Assembly: GCF_001937195.1 (NCBI RefSeq)
Contig: NZ_MSDO01000022.1
Span: forward strand, 1-64,000
Reading direction: 5' to 3'
Origin: Salinicola socius
GTDB taxonomy: Bacteria > Pseudomonadota > Gammaproteobacteria > Pseudomonadales > Halomonadaceae
DNA length: 64,000 nucleotides
Shown one piece after another: positions 53,511 through 62,301 of this stretch. Positions within the stretch are counted from its first letter, which is position 1. The number at the start of each line of letters is the position of its first letter. The notes under the pieces were generated by a model, which was not told where the DNA came from, ran no database searches, and saw nothing but the letters and a program-made list of their open reading frames with translations. The position numbers and the translations under genes are program-made.

Positions 53511-53956
53511 CTATCCAGATAATCAAGAATGCCGTCGCTGACACGCTGGCGATCGGCATCGCTGAACCCGAGCAGCTCGCGTTCGGCGTATTTCACACGG
53601 GGTCCGTTCTCGCTGACCCGATCGCGCAGGCCATATTGGTGAGTGCGGGCGATGCTGGCGACGCGGCCGAAAAAGCCAACGGTGGCACCGTTGGGCGAGC
53701 TGCGAGTGCGCAGGTATTTGGCGGTGCGGATCTTCGAGAACATGGCATCCCGGCGGATTACGCCCTGACGATCGCGAGAGCGGCGCGGAGTAAACGGGGA
53801 GCCATCGGGGTTGTGTTGGCTCTTGATGCGTTCGCGCTGGCTGCGGCGCAGATCGGTGGCGACCAGGCGGGCAAGGCGGCGGCGTTCATGCGCCTGGAGG
53901 CGGGCGAGTAACGGAGCGAGCCAGTCGTCGAGTTGCTGGAGATCGTCAGAGGCCAT
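53507..53956 (-). CDS. Tail completion protein S-like (P2 gpS)
   Basis: 149 residues from ATG 53956 (MASDDLQQLDDWLAPLLARL). The family segment RRLARLVATDLRRSQRERIKSQHNPDGSPFTPR is clear. It overlaps R by 11 bases and converges on the cargo gene. Confidence 0.94.
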   Translation of the reverse strand: MASDDLQQLDDWLAPLLARLQAHERRRLARLVATDLRRSQRERIKSQHNPDGSPFTPRRSRDRQGVIRRDAMFSKIRTAKYLRTRSSPNGATVGFFGRVASIARTHQYGLRDRVSENGPRVKYAERELLGFSDADRQRVSDGILDYLDS

Positions 53957-54467
53957 CGGCGCCTTGCTCCCGTGGGCCATCCCATTCCGCAATCAGTTCA
54001 TAGTCGCCGTCGATGTGGGCGTTGCGGATGAGCAGTTGCCAGTGCTCGGCGGGACACTCCTCGCGCTCGAACTTGGGCATGCGATGCTCGACGTGGATCT
54101 GGCCGCGCTTTTCACCAGGACGGCAGTTGCGCTTGGCGACGACGCGCTCGGTGAGCTGGACGCGCAGTGCCAGGTCGACGGCGCTGTTACTGAGGATCTC
54201 GGCCTCAAATGAGACGGCCTGTTTCGGGTCGAGATCGGGCTGGTAGATCGAGAGCCAGTCGAGCAGCGGAATCATGACGGCGTCGATGTCGGCGGCGTAG
54301 TCGGTCAGCACCAATTGGGCAGTGTATGTGTAGCCGTGGGAGAGGTTGGGGCCACGTGCGAATTCAATCGAGCCATCTTCGACGAACGTAAGCAGGCGAT
54401 CCGGGTCGCGGCTCAGGCCGGGAACGGCGTCAATCAGGTGTTGGCGTAGAGCGTCGAGCTTTTTCAT
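53946..54467 (-). CDS. Tail completion protein R-like (P2 gpR)
   Basis: 173 residues starting MKKLDALRQHLIDAVPGL, with LSIYQPDLDP and EAEILSNSAVDLALRVQLTERV conserved. It overlaps the Rz1-like gene by 38 bases. Confidence 0.94.
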   Translation of the reverse strand: MKKLDALRQHLIDAVPGLSRDPDRLLTFVEDGSIEFARGPNLSHGYTYTAQLVLTDYAADIDAVMIPLLDWLSIYQPDLDPKQAVSFEAEILSNSAVDLALRVQLTERVVAKRNCRPGEKRGQIHVEHRMPKFEREECPAEHWQLLIRNAHIDGDYELIAEWDGPREQGADGL

Positions 54468-54735
54468 CGAGGGCGTCCGTTTCGCTTTCTGTTGCGTTCA
54501 GTGCGTCGAGGAGTCCGTTGTGCCGGATGGCGCATCGTTGGTACTGGCTGGCCCAGTCGCGCATGGTCAGCACGACATCGCGGCCGGTGCCGTCAGTCAG
54601 CGGCGGGAGCGTCTGCGGGCAGCGGGTCAGCAGCGTTTGTTGAATCGGGGGCGCGTCCGGCTGCGGCGTCGTTGAGCAAGCGGATAGCGTCATCGCCAAG
54701 GCAGACATTGCGATACATCGGCTTTTCAATCTCAC
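54430..54735 (-). CDS. Outer-membrane spanin subunit (Rz1/LysC-like lipoprotein)
   Basis: 101 residues. A signal peptide ends in the lipobox LSAC with acylated Cys20 (MTLSACSTTP), followed by a proline-rich stretch. It starts inside the Rz-like gene in another frame (143-base overlap), the classic nested spanin layout. Confidence 0.88.
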   Translation of the reverse strand: MRLKSRCIAMSALAMTLSACSTTPQPDAPPIQQTLLTRCPQTLPPLTDGTGRDVVLTMRDWASQYQRCAIRHNGLLDALNATESETDALDEKARRSTPTPD

Positions 54736-54982
54736 GGATGATTCCCCGGTCGATGATGCGTTCGTTGGCGTCGAGCGTTGAGAGCTTGGCTTCGACGATG
54801 CCAGCGATGACGGATTCGCGGGCGAGTGCCTGGCTTGCCGTTTCGCGAGCGGCCTCGATCGCGGTCAGCCGGTGGCTGTCCTCGAGCCAGCCGCGGGTGA
54901 GCCAGCCGGCGGATGCAGCGATGCCGAGTGAGCCGATTACGAGGACGATCCGCGTTTTCACTGCTCGAGCCCAGCGAGACAT
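54593..54982 (-). CDS. Inner-membrane spanin subunit (Rz/LysB-like)
   Basis: 129 residues. One N-terminal TM helix (IVLVIGSLGIAASAGWLTRGW) followed by a long periplasmic helix (LTAIEAARETASQALARES...). With the Rz1-like partner it fuses inner and outer membranes at lysis. It overlaps the endolysin gene. Confidence 0.88.
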   Translation of the reverse strand: MSRWARAVKTRIVLVIGSLGIAASAGWLTRGWLEDSHRLTAIEAARETASQALARESVIAGIVEAKLSTLDANERIIDRGIIREIEKPMYRNVCLGDDAIRLLNDAAAGRAPDSTNAADPLPADAPAAD

Positions 54983-55461
54983 AGCTCGCGTTCGGTGGCG
55001 CGGCGTTTGACCAGGCCGGCGAGTCTACGGCCGCCGGCGTAGACCCAGCGGGAGAGCTGATCGCAGGCGGCGCGGACATTGCCGGCGTTGAGTTCGCGCA
55101 GCAGCGTCGAGCGGGCGAATTTCCCTTCGCCGACGTTGAACACGAACGAGGCCAGCGCCGCACGGCGAGCCGGCGGCATGGTGGCGTTGATCTCCGGCGA
55201 GACGTCGCGGTCTATGGCGTCGAACGCTTTGCCCAGGTCGCCGGCGAGTAGCGCTTCGCATTCCTCCGGCGTTTTGGTCTGGTGGAGCTTGACGGTCGGC
55301 CCGGTGTGTCCGGTGCAGATCGTCGGGATGCCGACTGGATCCGGATAGGATTCAAGCTCGGTGCCCTCGTAGTGTTTGACGACGCCGATGGAGATCGACA
55401 GCGCGATGCCACATGCGCCGCCGATAGCACCGCCGCCGATCCAGCGACCGAGATTCTTCAC
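54958..55461 (-). CDS. SAR endolysin, GH24 lysozyme (P21/P1 Lyz type)
   Basis: 167 residues from GTG 55461, overlapping the holin stop as GTGA; an upstream ATG 55488 would add nine residues. The N-terminal weakly hydrophobic Gly/Ala-rich segment (IGGGAIGGACGIALSISIGVV) is a signal-anchor-release domain. The lysozyme triad fits E-8x-D-5x-T exactly: Glu32 (HYEG), Asp41 (YPDP), Thr47 (TICTG). Cys17 inside the SAR segment suggests thiol control. Confidence 0.92.
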   Translation of the reverse strand: MKNLGRWIGGGAIGGACGIALSISIGVVKHYEGTELESYPDPVGIPTICTGHTGPTVKLHQTKTPEECEALLAGDLGKAFDAIDRDVSPEINATMPPARRAALASFVFNVGEGKFARSTLLRELNAGNVRAACDQLSRWVYAGGRRLAGLVKRRATERELCLAGLEQ

Positions 55462-55754
55462 GATCGATCTCCCCGAATCCGTTCCCACCAGTTGCGGAGT
55501 TTCTCCAGGTACTTGGGCACGATCAGCCCGATCTGCAGCGCCAGATACGCCAGCGTCAGAACCGTGATCCAGTCGGACGGCGTCATGCCCCCGGCATGGA
55601 GCAGCGAGACGATGGCCGGCGGCGTGGTCTTGATGGCTTCGGTGGTGATGCTGAGCTGCTGGGCCATGGTCATCCCTGCGTTTGCGATGAGTAGCGTGAT
55701 CAGCACGACGATGGGGTCGGGCTGGTGATGGCGATGTCGGATCCTGTGTTTCAT
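55458..55754 (-). CDS. Holin (two-TM)
   Basis: 98 residues from ATG 55754 (MKHRIRHRHHQPDPIVVL). TM segments about 15-32 (IVVLITLLIANAGMTMA) and 62-80 (WITVLTLAYLALQIGLIV), basic C terminus. Directly before the endolysin. With a SAR endolysin it may be a pinholin-type timer. Confidence 0.82.
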   Translation of the reverse strand: MKHRIRHRHHQPDPIVVLITLLIANAGMTMAQQLSITTEAIKTTPPAIVSLLHAGGMTPSDWITVLTLAYLALQIGLIVPKYLEKLRNWWERIRGDRS

Positions 55755-55758
55755 GGCG

Positions 55759-55971
55759 TCAGTCCCATAGCTGCACGATGCGTGTGCTGGGCGCCTGGGT
55801 GGCGATATCCGGCAGCGTGACGAGGGTCGCGCTGGGCAGAATCGGGCCGAGATCGGCGAGCCCCGGGTTTGCCTCAAGAACTCGCTCGGTGACGCCGGCA
55901 GTCTGGCCATAGGCGCGATAGCAGAGCTGATCGAGCGTGTCGCCCTGCAGGCTGCGGACGGTGCGGCTCAT
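55759..55971 (-). CDS. Tail protein X-like (P2 gpX, LysM-type)
   Basis: 70 residues. The LysM-like pattern RSLQGDTLDQLCYRAYGQTAGVTERVLEANPGL matches gpX. It overlaps L by 4 bases. Confidence 0.95.
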   Translation of the reverse strand: MSRTVRSLQGDTLDQLCYRAYGQTAGVTERVLEANPGLADLGPILPSATLVTLPDIATQAPSTRIVQLWD

Positions 55972-56438
55972 ATCAGTTCCACCGTGACGTGGGAGCGGCC
56001 GAGGATCTCGCTGACCGCCCAGCGGGCGTCGCGGCGGTAGGTGTCGCTGGTCTGGTCATCGAGGTCGCCGCGGTCCCGGCTCGCCGCCGTGGCGTCGTAA
56101 TCGCGGTAGCGCTCGAGTAACTGCGCATGGGCCTCGGCGAATACGGCGCGCTTGTAGAGCGCGGGATAGATGCCAGCCGGCTGCCAGATGGGTTCCGGTA
56201 CCGAATCGACGACCAGGTAGCCGGTCTCCATCTGTTCTGCCTGCCAGTGGCGCAAAACGCGATTGGTGGTGGCCATCGCGGTCAACAGCACATCGGTGAT
56301 TCGCTGGGGCGTTACCGTGCCGTCGATGCGGTGGGCGTTGCGGAACTCAGCGGGGTCGATGTTCGGCCAGAACGGGTTGTTGGGGATCGGGTCCGCTTGG
56401 ATAGCGCTGGCGTTGCCGGTGGCGACGAAGCTGCTCAT
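55968..56438 (-). CDS. Head completion protein L-like (P2 gpL)
   Basis: 156 residues. NPFWPNIDPAEFRNAHRIDGTVTPQRI and the C-terminal RDARWAVSEILGRSHVTVELI are conserved. A 111-base gap without other genes separates it from M. Confidence 0.95.
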   Translation of the reverse strand: MSSFVATGNASAIQADPIPNNPFWPNIDPAEFRNAHRIDGTVTPQRITDVLLTAMATTNRVLRHWQAEQMETGYLVVDSVPEPIWQPAGIYPALYKRAVFAEAHAQLLERYRDYDATAASRDRGDLDDQTSDTYRRDARWAVSEILGRSHVTVELI

Positions 56439-56549
56439 TGGCGGTCCCTCCTGAATGATTGGTCCGAAAAAGGGGGTGGACGAGGGTTTCGGGAGAGCCT
56501 GGGCTTTCCGTCACCTTCGTGCCCCCTTGCCGTCGGGGTCGACTCGGTT

Positions 56550-57278
56550 TCAGCTTGAGGTTTCAGGCCCGTCGCTGGTGTTGCTTTGCTGGCTGTCGCC
56601 CGATTTGGTGTCGGGCTCAGGCTCGGCTTGTTCCTGTTTCTTGAGCTCGCGCTCGAGCGTCTCGATATCGCGCTTTACGCCGACTCGATCATTGAGCTCC
56701 CGGGCGCGCTGATACTCGGCGATTGCCTCGGACAGCTCGCCGCGGGCGCGGTGTCCGTTGCCCAGTGCCTTGTGGAGCTTGGCGCGGATCTGGTCGTGCA
56801 TATCCATTCCATCGGTGAGCGTGTCGATCTCGCGCAGAGCGTCGATCAGCGAGTCGTCGTCTTCGGCCAGTGCGAGCGCCTGGTCGGCGGATTCTTCGAC
56901 GAGGATTGCGGCAGTAGAGCGCTGGAATTGCTCGCCGGGGTCGAGATCGTGGGCGATGGCATAGCGGGCGATGGCCAGCGCGCCGTCGATATCGCCGACG
57001 TCGATGCGCCAGAGCATGACGCGCATCAGCACTTCATCCTGCGCGCCCTGGCCGGATTCCAGCACGCCGGCAACGTACTCGGCGTAGTTGGGCAGGATCT
57101 CGCGCTTGACCTCGATCTTGCGCTCGACTGACTGGATCGACTTCAACCGGCGGTAGTCCTCGAACAACTGCGCCTGCATCAGTTCGAACGCTTCGCCGTG
57201 CATTGGCTGATCGCCGGCGTCAGCCGCCGCTTTCGCGGCGGTGACACGCTCGTAGTGTCTGCGGATTGAGCTGGTCAT
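56550..57278 (-). CDS. Terminase endonuclease subunit (P2 gpM-like)
   Basis: 242 residues. The gpM segment NYAEYVAGVLESGQGAQDEVLMRVMLWRIDVGD is clear; the C terminus has a coiled coil and an acidic tail. Its start overlaps the capsid stop by one base (TAATG). It cuts at cos together with P. Confidence 0.95.
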   Translation of the reverse strand: MTSSIRRHYERVTAAKAAADAGDQPMHGEAFELMQAQLFEDYRRLKSIQSVERKIEVKREILPNYAEYVAGVLESGQGAQDEVLMRVMLWRIDVGDIDGALAIARYAIAHDLDPGEQFQRSTAAILVEESADQALALAEDDDSLIDALREIDTLTDGMDMHDQIRAKLHKALGNGHRARGELSEAIAEYQRARELNDRVGVKRDIETLERELKKQEQAEPEPDTKSGDSQQSNTSDGPETSS

Positions 57279-58297
57279 TACTCCCCACCTTCCGCGGTGG
57301 CGGCTTCGGCATCTTCGTGCGTGATGCCTTCCAGCAAGCAGCCGTAGCCGTAGTCCTCGATGACGTAGGCGTCATTGCTGGACTCGTAGTTGACGATGCG
57401 CTTGCGTTCGGGCTTCTCGATCAGATGGCGGCGGCGCGAGCCTTCTTGCCAGTAGATCGAGAGGTTGTCGGTGGAGGTGATGAAGATCGCGTTGTCCGGC
57501 ATGAACGGCACCTGGATGGCGTTCTGCCCACCCATGCGCTTGGCAGCCATGATCAGATCGAGCGCGCGCGCCTCGGTGGGCTGCTCCCACTCGTTGATCT
57601 TCGGCAGATACTTCTCGGTCATCATCGAGCGGCCGACCAGGGCGACGAGATCGGTGTTGTCCCGGTACCACGGCTCGACCAGCGAGTTGACGGCTTCGTA
57701 GACCAGCGCGTCGAGGTTCTGGAACTCCTGGCCCTTGCCGATCTTCACGCCGTTGATGACGCGGGCGCTGGCGTTGTTGCGGTACTGCTGCAGCCAGCCG
57801 ATGTTGACGTCTTCCAGCATCGGATTGGCGGTGCGATCCGTCTGCGTGGCGGCCGTCTTGCCGTGGAAACCGATCATGATCCGATCGAGCGCCTGCTGAC
57901 GGATGATGGCGTCGCGCACGCGGGCCTGAAAATCGGGGAACTTGGACCAGGCATCGAGCTTGGCCCAGGTGATGAAGGTGTCGAACTCTGTCGAGTGGCA
58001 CTCGTAGTCTTGCGGCTCGAGGTTGGTCGGATCGACGGGAACGCGGTCTTGCTTGCTGACATCGGTACGGCCGGCGATGGGGCCGGTGATGCCGAGGCCC
58101 AGTTTTTGCCCCTTGAGATCGCGAACACCAGTCATGTTGACGCGGCTCAGGAACTCGCTGGATTCCTGGATCTTGGTCTCGAGCGTCTGCTGGACGGTCG
58201 CCTCGACCTCGAACGCACTGAATGCGTTCTCGGCGCCACTGAGCTGAGCGAGCCGCGCGGCGTAGGCGTTGAAGAGTTTTCGGGTTTCGTTGCGCAT
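57278..58297 (-). CDS. Major capsid protein (P2 gpN-like)
   Basis: 339 residues starting MRNETRKLFNAYAARLAQL, with the family helices and ESSEFLSRVNMTGV, MGGQNAIQVPFMPDNAIFIT and YEGSRRR-type segments. HK97-fold shell protein; the N terminus is normally trimmed by O. Confidence 0.97.
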   Translation of the reverse strand: MRNETRKLFNAYAARLAQLSGAENAFSAFEVEATVQQTLETKIQESSEFLSRVNMTGVRDLKGQKLGLGITGPIAGRTDVSKQDRVPVDPTNLEPQDYECHSTEFDTFITWAKLDAWSKFPDFQARVRDAIIRQQALDRIMIGFHGKTAATQTDRTANPMLEDVNIGWLQQYRNNASARVINGVKIGKGQEFQNLDALVYEAVNSLVEPWYRDNTDLVALVGRSMMTEKYLPKINEWEQPTEARALDLIMAAKRMGGQNAIQVPFMPDNAIFITSTDNLSIYWQEGSRRRHLIEKPERKRIVNYESSNDAYVIEDYGYGCLLEGITHEDAEAATAEGGE

Positions 58298-58305
58298 GGT
58301 CTCTC

Positions 58306-59127
58306 TCAGCAGTCGGTTTCGATGGAGTCGTTACCGCCGGTGGCCGGCTGGCGTTGTTTGAATCGCGGCGTCTTGTCGAGCGTCGAATAGAGTTCCTCGA
58401 AGCGCGTCTTCAGGTCGGCGTGCGCGGTCTGCAGTTCGCTGAATGCGGTGGCGGTGGGGCGCTTGGCGAGATCGTCGGCCAGTTCGCCGTGACGCTTCAC
58501 GAATAGACCCAGGGTTTCCTCCAGCTCTGAGCGGAAGGCGTCGAAACCCTTGTCGGTCTTGGCGTCGTGCTTGGCGAACAACGCCTTGACGCGGTCAGTG
58601 AGCGAGGGCCCTTTCTCCGGTTGTTCGGAGAAATCGAACTCGGTTTCCACCGCTTCGGAGAACAGGTTGTCTGGGCGCTGTTTGCGGCTGGCCAGCGGAG
58701 ACTCGCCGCCATCTTTCGCTTGCTGGGCGCTGAACTGGAGCATCGAGGTGCCGAGCGAAGCGGGGGTGTCGGTGACAGCCAGGCCGACCAGGTACGCCTC
58801 GCCGGTATCGGCGAACTCGGGGTCGACCTCCATGCTGGTGTAAACCTTCTGGCGCTTCTCGTTCAGTGCCTTCAGCTCATCGGTAGGATCGATCTCGGCG
58901 AGGAGTTGCAGTTTCCCGGCGGCGTTCTTCTCGGCCTTGAGCGCGGTGACGTCCCCGTAGCTCTTGAACGGGCTATCCGGCAATACGCCCTTGATGTGCT
59001 CGAGATTGATTCGGCAGCCGTAAGTATCGGGATTGAAATTGGCGGCCATTTGTTCGAGCCAGGCGGCATCGATCTTGCGGCCGTCGGTGGTGGCGCCTTC
59101 GGTAGCGATGCGGTGCCATTTCGGCAT
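58306..59127 (-). CDS. Scaffold/maturation protease (P2 gpO-like)
   Basis: 273 residues from ATG 59127 (MPKWHRIATEGATTDGR). The serine-protease half shows a likely triad Asp20 (RKIDA), His44 (NLEHIKG) and Ser98 (VYTSMEV), and the helical C-terminal half is the scaffold. First gene of the O-N-M-L-X-lysis-R-S operon. Confidence 0.95.
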   Translation of the reverse strand: MPKWHRIATEGATTDGRKIDAAWLEQMAANFNPDTYGCRINLEHIKGVLPDSPFKSYGDVTALKAEKNAAGKLQLLAEIDPTDELKALNEKRQKVYTSMEVDPEFADTGEAYLVGLAVTDTPASLGTSMLQFSAQQAKDGGESPLASRKQRPDNLFSEAVETEFDFSEQPEKGPSLTDRVKALFAKHDAKTDKGFDAFRSELEETLGLFVKRHGELADDLAKRPTATAFSELQTAHADLKTRFEELYSTLDKTPRFKQRQPATGGNDSIETDC

Positions 59128-59215
59128 GGTGCGGTCTCCGGGAGCGAGCGGGCATTCGGGTAAACACTGTATGGGCGTCAGGTTCCGCGTCCCGGCGGTG
59201 AGTCTCAACGGATCC

Positions 59216-59227
59216 GCGTTGTAGAAC
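59216..59227 (-). promoter_or_regulatory. Late-operon element upstream of O
   Basis: GTTCTACAACGC on the minus strand, 89 bases before the O start; third copy of the element. Confidence 0.72.
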
Positions 59228-59237
59228 TACGGGTGAC

Positions 59238-59260
59238 AAACCGTTGACCGATAACGGTTT
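59238..59260. promoter_or_regulatory. Inverted repeat between the divergent O and P operons
   Basis: AAACCGTT-GACCGAT-AACGGTTT, perfect 8-bp arms, 25 bases before the P start. Could bind a regulator of the P-Q promoter. Confidence 0.5.
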
Positions 59261-59284
59261 CCGGCGCATCGGTACGCTGGCCGC

Positions 59285-61126
59285 ATGAACCTATCTCCCC
59301 AAACAGCGCCGGAAACACCGACCCAACCCGCACCGGATTCGCCGGCCGCCGTCGACTCGACGCTCGACGTCGTCGACAGCAACCGTCTGAGCGCGCGCCA
59401 TCTGTATTGGATGGGCTGGCGTATCGCTCGCATCGCCGAATTCATGGATCTACCGCGTGCCACGATCAGTAGCTGGAAACAGCGCGAACGGTGGGACGAC
59501 GCGAGTCCGACGCAGCGAGTGGAGGGTGCGCTCGAGGCGCGGATGGTCAAGCTGATCAGCAAGGACGCGAAGGAAGGTCGGGACTTCAAGGAGCTCGATT
59601 TACTGGGCCGGCAGATCGAGCGCCTGGCGCGAGTTCACAAGTACGAGGGAAGCGGGAAGGAGGGCGATCTCAACCCGAACATCGAGCGGCGCAATGCCGG
59701 CGAGAAGCGCAAGCCGAAACGCAACGATGTCGGCGACGAGGGTGTCATCCAGATCGTCGAGGCGTTCGAGGCCTCGCTGTTCGAGTACCAGCGACATTGG
59801 TACCGCGCCGGGCAGCATGAGCGGATCCGCAACCTGCTCAAAAGCCGCCAGATCGGCGCGACGTGGTTTTTCGCCCGCGAGGCGATTGCCGACGCGGTTG
59901 AGACGGGCAAGAACAAGATTTTCATGAGCGCCAGCAAGGCCCAGGCGCACATTTTCCGGAACTACATCGTCCAGTTCGTCAAAGAGACGACGGGCGTCGA
60001 GCTCAAGGGCGATCCGATCGTTTTGAGCAACGGCGCCGAGCTGCACTTCCTGGGTACCAACGCCAAAACCGCCCAGGGCTACCACGGCGACACCTACCTC
60101 GATGAATATTTCTGGATCAATGGTTTCGAGCAGTTCCGCAAGGTGACGAGTGGGATGGCGATGCACAAGAAGTGGAAGCAGACCTACTTCAGCACGCCCA
60201 GCAGTGTGGCCCATGAGGCCTACCCGTTCTGGACCGGCGAGCGATTCAACAAGCGCCGAGCGAAAGCGGATCGTGTCGAGATCGATGTGAGTCATGCGGG
60301 TCTGGCCGGCGGTGCGCGGGGGGCGGATGGGCAGTGGCGCCAGATCGTGACGATCGAGGATGCCGTGGCCGGCGGCTGTGACCTGTTCGATATCGATCAG
60401 CTGCGTCTCGAGTACTCGGACGACGAGTTCGCGAACCTGTTGATGTGCGAGTTCGTCGATGACAGCCAGTCGGCGTTCCCGATGATGACCATGCAGCGAT
60501 GCATGGTCGATAGCTGGGACGTTTGGCGGGATTGGAAGCCGTTCGCGATGCGGCCGTTCGGCCAGGCGCCGGTGTGGATCGGCTACGACCCGGCGGGCGA
60601 TGGCGAGGGCAGCGACGGCGCGGGGTTGGTCGTGCTGGCCCCTGCGAAGAACCGCAACGACAAGCATCGAATCCTCGAGAAGCACCGCATCAAGGGGCAG
60701 GACTACGAGGCCCAGGCCGAGTTCATCCGTCAGATTACTCAGCGCTACAACGTCCAGTTCATCGGCATCGATACCAACGGCATGGGCGAGGCGGTGGCCC
60801 AGTTGGTCGCGAAGTTCTTCCCGCGCGTCACGCGGTACCGCTACACACCCGACAGCAAGGCGGCGCTCGTTCGCCAGGCACAGCACATCATCGACAAAGG
60901 GCGGCTGGAGTTCGACGCACGGGACGTGATCATCGCGCAGTCGTTCTCTTCGATACGCCGCGAGCTGACCGCGAGCGGCCGCCAATTCACCTACGCCGCG
61001 GGCCGGAACAATCAGACCGGCCACGCGGATCTGGCCTGGGCAACCATGCATGCCCTTCATAACGAACCGATCGACGTGCTGGCCGAAGGCGAGCGCGGCA
61101 AATCCATGATGGAGATCTACGGATGA
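59285..61126 (+). CDS. Terminase ATPase large subunit (P2 gpP-like)
   Basis: 613 residues. An N-terminal HTH (RIAEFMDLPRATISSWKQRE), an atypical Walker A in LKSRQIGATWFFARE near residue 193, Walker B-like TYLDEYFWI near 273, and a C-terminal RNase H-like nuclease part with GYDPAGDGEGSDG and IGIDTNGMG. It pumps DNA into the head. Divergent from O; overlaps Q by 4 bases. Confidence 0.97.
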   Translation: MNLSPQTAPETPTQPAPDSPAAVDSTLDVVDSNRLSARHLYWMGWRIARIAEFMDLPRATISSWKQRERWDDASPTQRVEGALEARMVKLISKDAKEGRDFKELDLLGRQIERLARVHKYEGSGKEGDLNPNIERRNAGEKRKPKRNDVGDEGVIQIVEAFEASLFEYQRHWYRAGQHERIRNLLKSRQIGATWFFAREAIADAVETGKNKIFMSASKAQAHIFRNYIVQFVKETTGVELKGDPIVLSNGAELHFLGTNAKTAQGYHGDTYLDEYFWINGFEQFRKVTSGMAMHKKWKQTYFSTPSSVAHEAYPFWTGERFNKRRAKADRVEIDVSHAGLAGGARGADGQWRQIVTIEDAVAGGCDLFDIDQLRLEYSDDEFANLLMCEFVDDSQSAFPMMTMQRCMVDSWDVWRDWKPFAMRPFGQAPVWIGYDPAGDGEGSDGAGLVVLAPAKNRNDKHRILEKHRIKGQDYEAQAEFIRQITQRYNVQFIGIDTNGMGEAVAQLVAKFFPRVTRYRYTPDSKAALVRQAQHIIDKGRLEFDARDVIIAQSFSSIRRELTASGRQFTYAAGRNNQTGHADLAWATMHALHNEPIDVLAEGERGKSMMEIYG

Positions 61127-62181
61127 CAGCTACGGCCGACAAACCGCGCGTCCGCGTGCCCGCAACGCTAACCGCGTCGACGCCGGCACGGGCGGAATCT
61201 TTCACGTTCGGCGATCCGGTCCCGGTCATCGACATGCACGACTTTCTCTACACCGGCTGCTGGATGCTGGGTTCGCGATGGTTCGAACCGCCGGTGGATC
61301 TGCCAGCGCTGGCGCGGACCTATCGGGCGACGGCGCACCACGGTTCATCGCTGCAGGTGAAGCGAAACATTCTGACGCGGTCGTTCATTCCGCACCCGTT
61401 GCTGAGCCGCCGGGCGTTCCGGTCGCTGGTGAACGATTACCTGGTGTTCGGCAACGCCTACGCCGAGCGCGTTTTCGGTCGGCTGGGTCGGCTACTCGAG
61501 ATCCGGCCGGCGCAGGCGAGATACGTGCGCCGAGGCGTCGAATCGGGACAGTTCTGGTGGACGTGCGACTGGCGCCAGCCGGTGGAGTTCGAGCGCGACT
61601 CGGTCATTCATCTGATGGAGCCGGACATCAACCAGGAGATCTACGGCGTGCCGGACTACCTGGGCGCCATGCAATCGATCCTGTTGAACGAGAACGCCAC
61701 GCTGTTCCGTCGCAAGTATTACCTCAACGGCAGCCACGCCGGATTCATCCTCAACGTCACCGACGAGGCGATGAATCAGGAAGACATCGACGCCATGCGC
61801 GAGGCGCTGAAATCGTCGAAGGGGCCGGGCAATTTCCGGAACCTGTTCCTGTATACGCCGGGTGGCAAAAAGGACGGGGTGCAGCTGATCCCGATCAGCG
61901 AGGTGGCGGCCAAAGACGAGTTCGCCGGTATCAAGAACGTGACGCGCGACGACACGCTGGCCGGGCATCGGGTACCGCCGCAGCTGATGGGCGTGATGCC
62001 GAACAACGTCGGCGGATTCGGTGACGTGGAGAAAGCGGCACGGGTATTCGTGACCAACGAGCTCGAGCCGCTGCAGGCGGTGTTTCTCGAGATCAACGAC
62101 ATCGTGGATCAAGAGGTGGTGCGGTTCCGGCCGTATGAGCTGGGCGCGGCCCAGGAGGAGGAGGGAGTACCACTCGTCTAG
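61123..62181 (+). CDS. Portal protein (P2 gpQ-like)
   Basis: 352 residues, P2 Q length. HGSSLQVKRNILTRSFIPHPLLSR, VFGNAYAERVFGRLGR and LAGHRVPPQLMGVMPNNVGGFGDVEKAARVF are family segments. It forms the dodecameric DNA gate. A GC-rich hairpin without a T run follows at 62186-62207. Confidence 0.97.
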   Translation: MTATADKPRVRVPATLTASTPARAESFTFGDPVPVIDMHDFLYTGCWMLGSRWFEPPVDLPALARTYRATAHHGSSLQVKRNILTRSFIPHPLLSRRAFRSLVNDYLVFGNAYAERVFGRLGRLLEIRPAQARYVRRGVESGQFWWTCDWRQPVEFERDSVIHLMEPDINQEIYGVPDYLGAMQSILLNENATLFRRKYYLNGSHAGFILNVTDEAMNQEDIDAMREALKSSKGPGNFRNLFLYTPGGKKDGVQLIPISEVAAKDEFAGIKNVTRDDTLAGHRVPPQLMGVMPNNVGGFGDVEKAARVFVTNELEPLQAVFLEINDIVDQEVVRFRPYELGAAQEEEGVPLV

Positions 62182-62277
62182 AAAAGCGCCCGGCGGCCAC
62201 CGGGCGCATCGCCTGAATCTTCCTGATTCCTGTCACTCCCTTGGACCTCACAGCGACAGCCGGATCTTAACGAAAAG

Positions 62278-62293
62278 CTGTATAAATAGACAG
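62278..62293 (+). promoter_or_regulatory. LexA box of the dam gene
   Basis: CTGTATAAATAGACAG: complete CTGT-N8-ACAG and 14 of 16 matches to CTGTATATATATACAG, ending 8 bases before the dam start. Confidence 0.82.
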
Positions 62294-62301
62294 GTGTCAG
62301 G

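Noticed and set aside
59169-59184. CTGTATGGGCGTCAGG upstream of gene O as a LexA box
   Set aside because: First half matches but ACAG is not present at the right spacing.
62186-62207. GCGCCCGG/CCGGGCGC hairpin after the portal gene as terminator
   Set aside because: No T run follows; could be an RNA stem but not a convincing intrinsic terminator.
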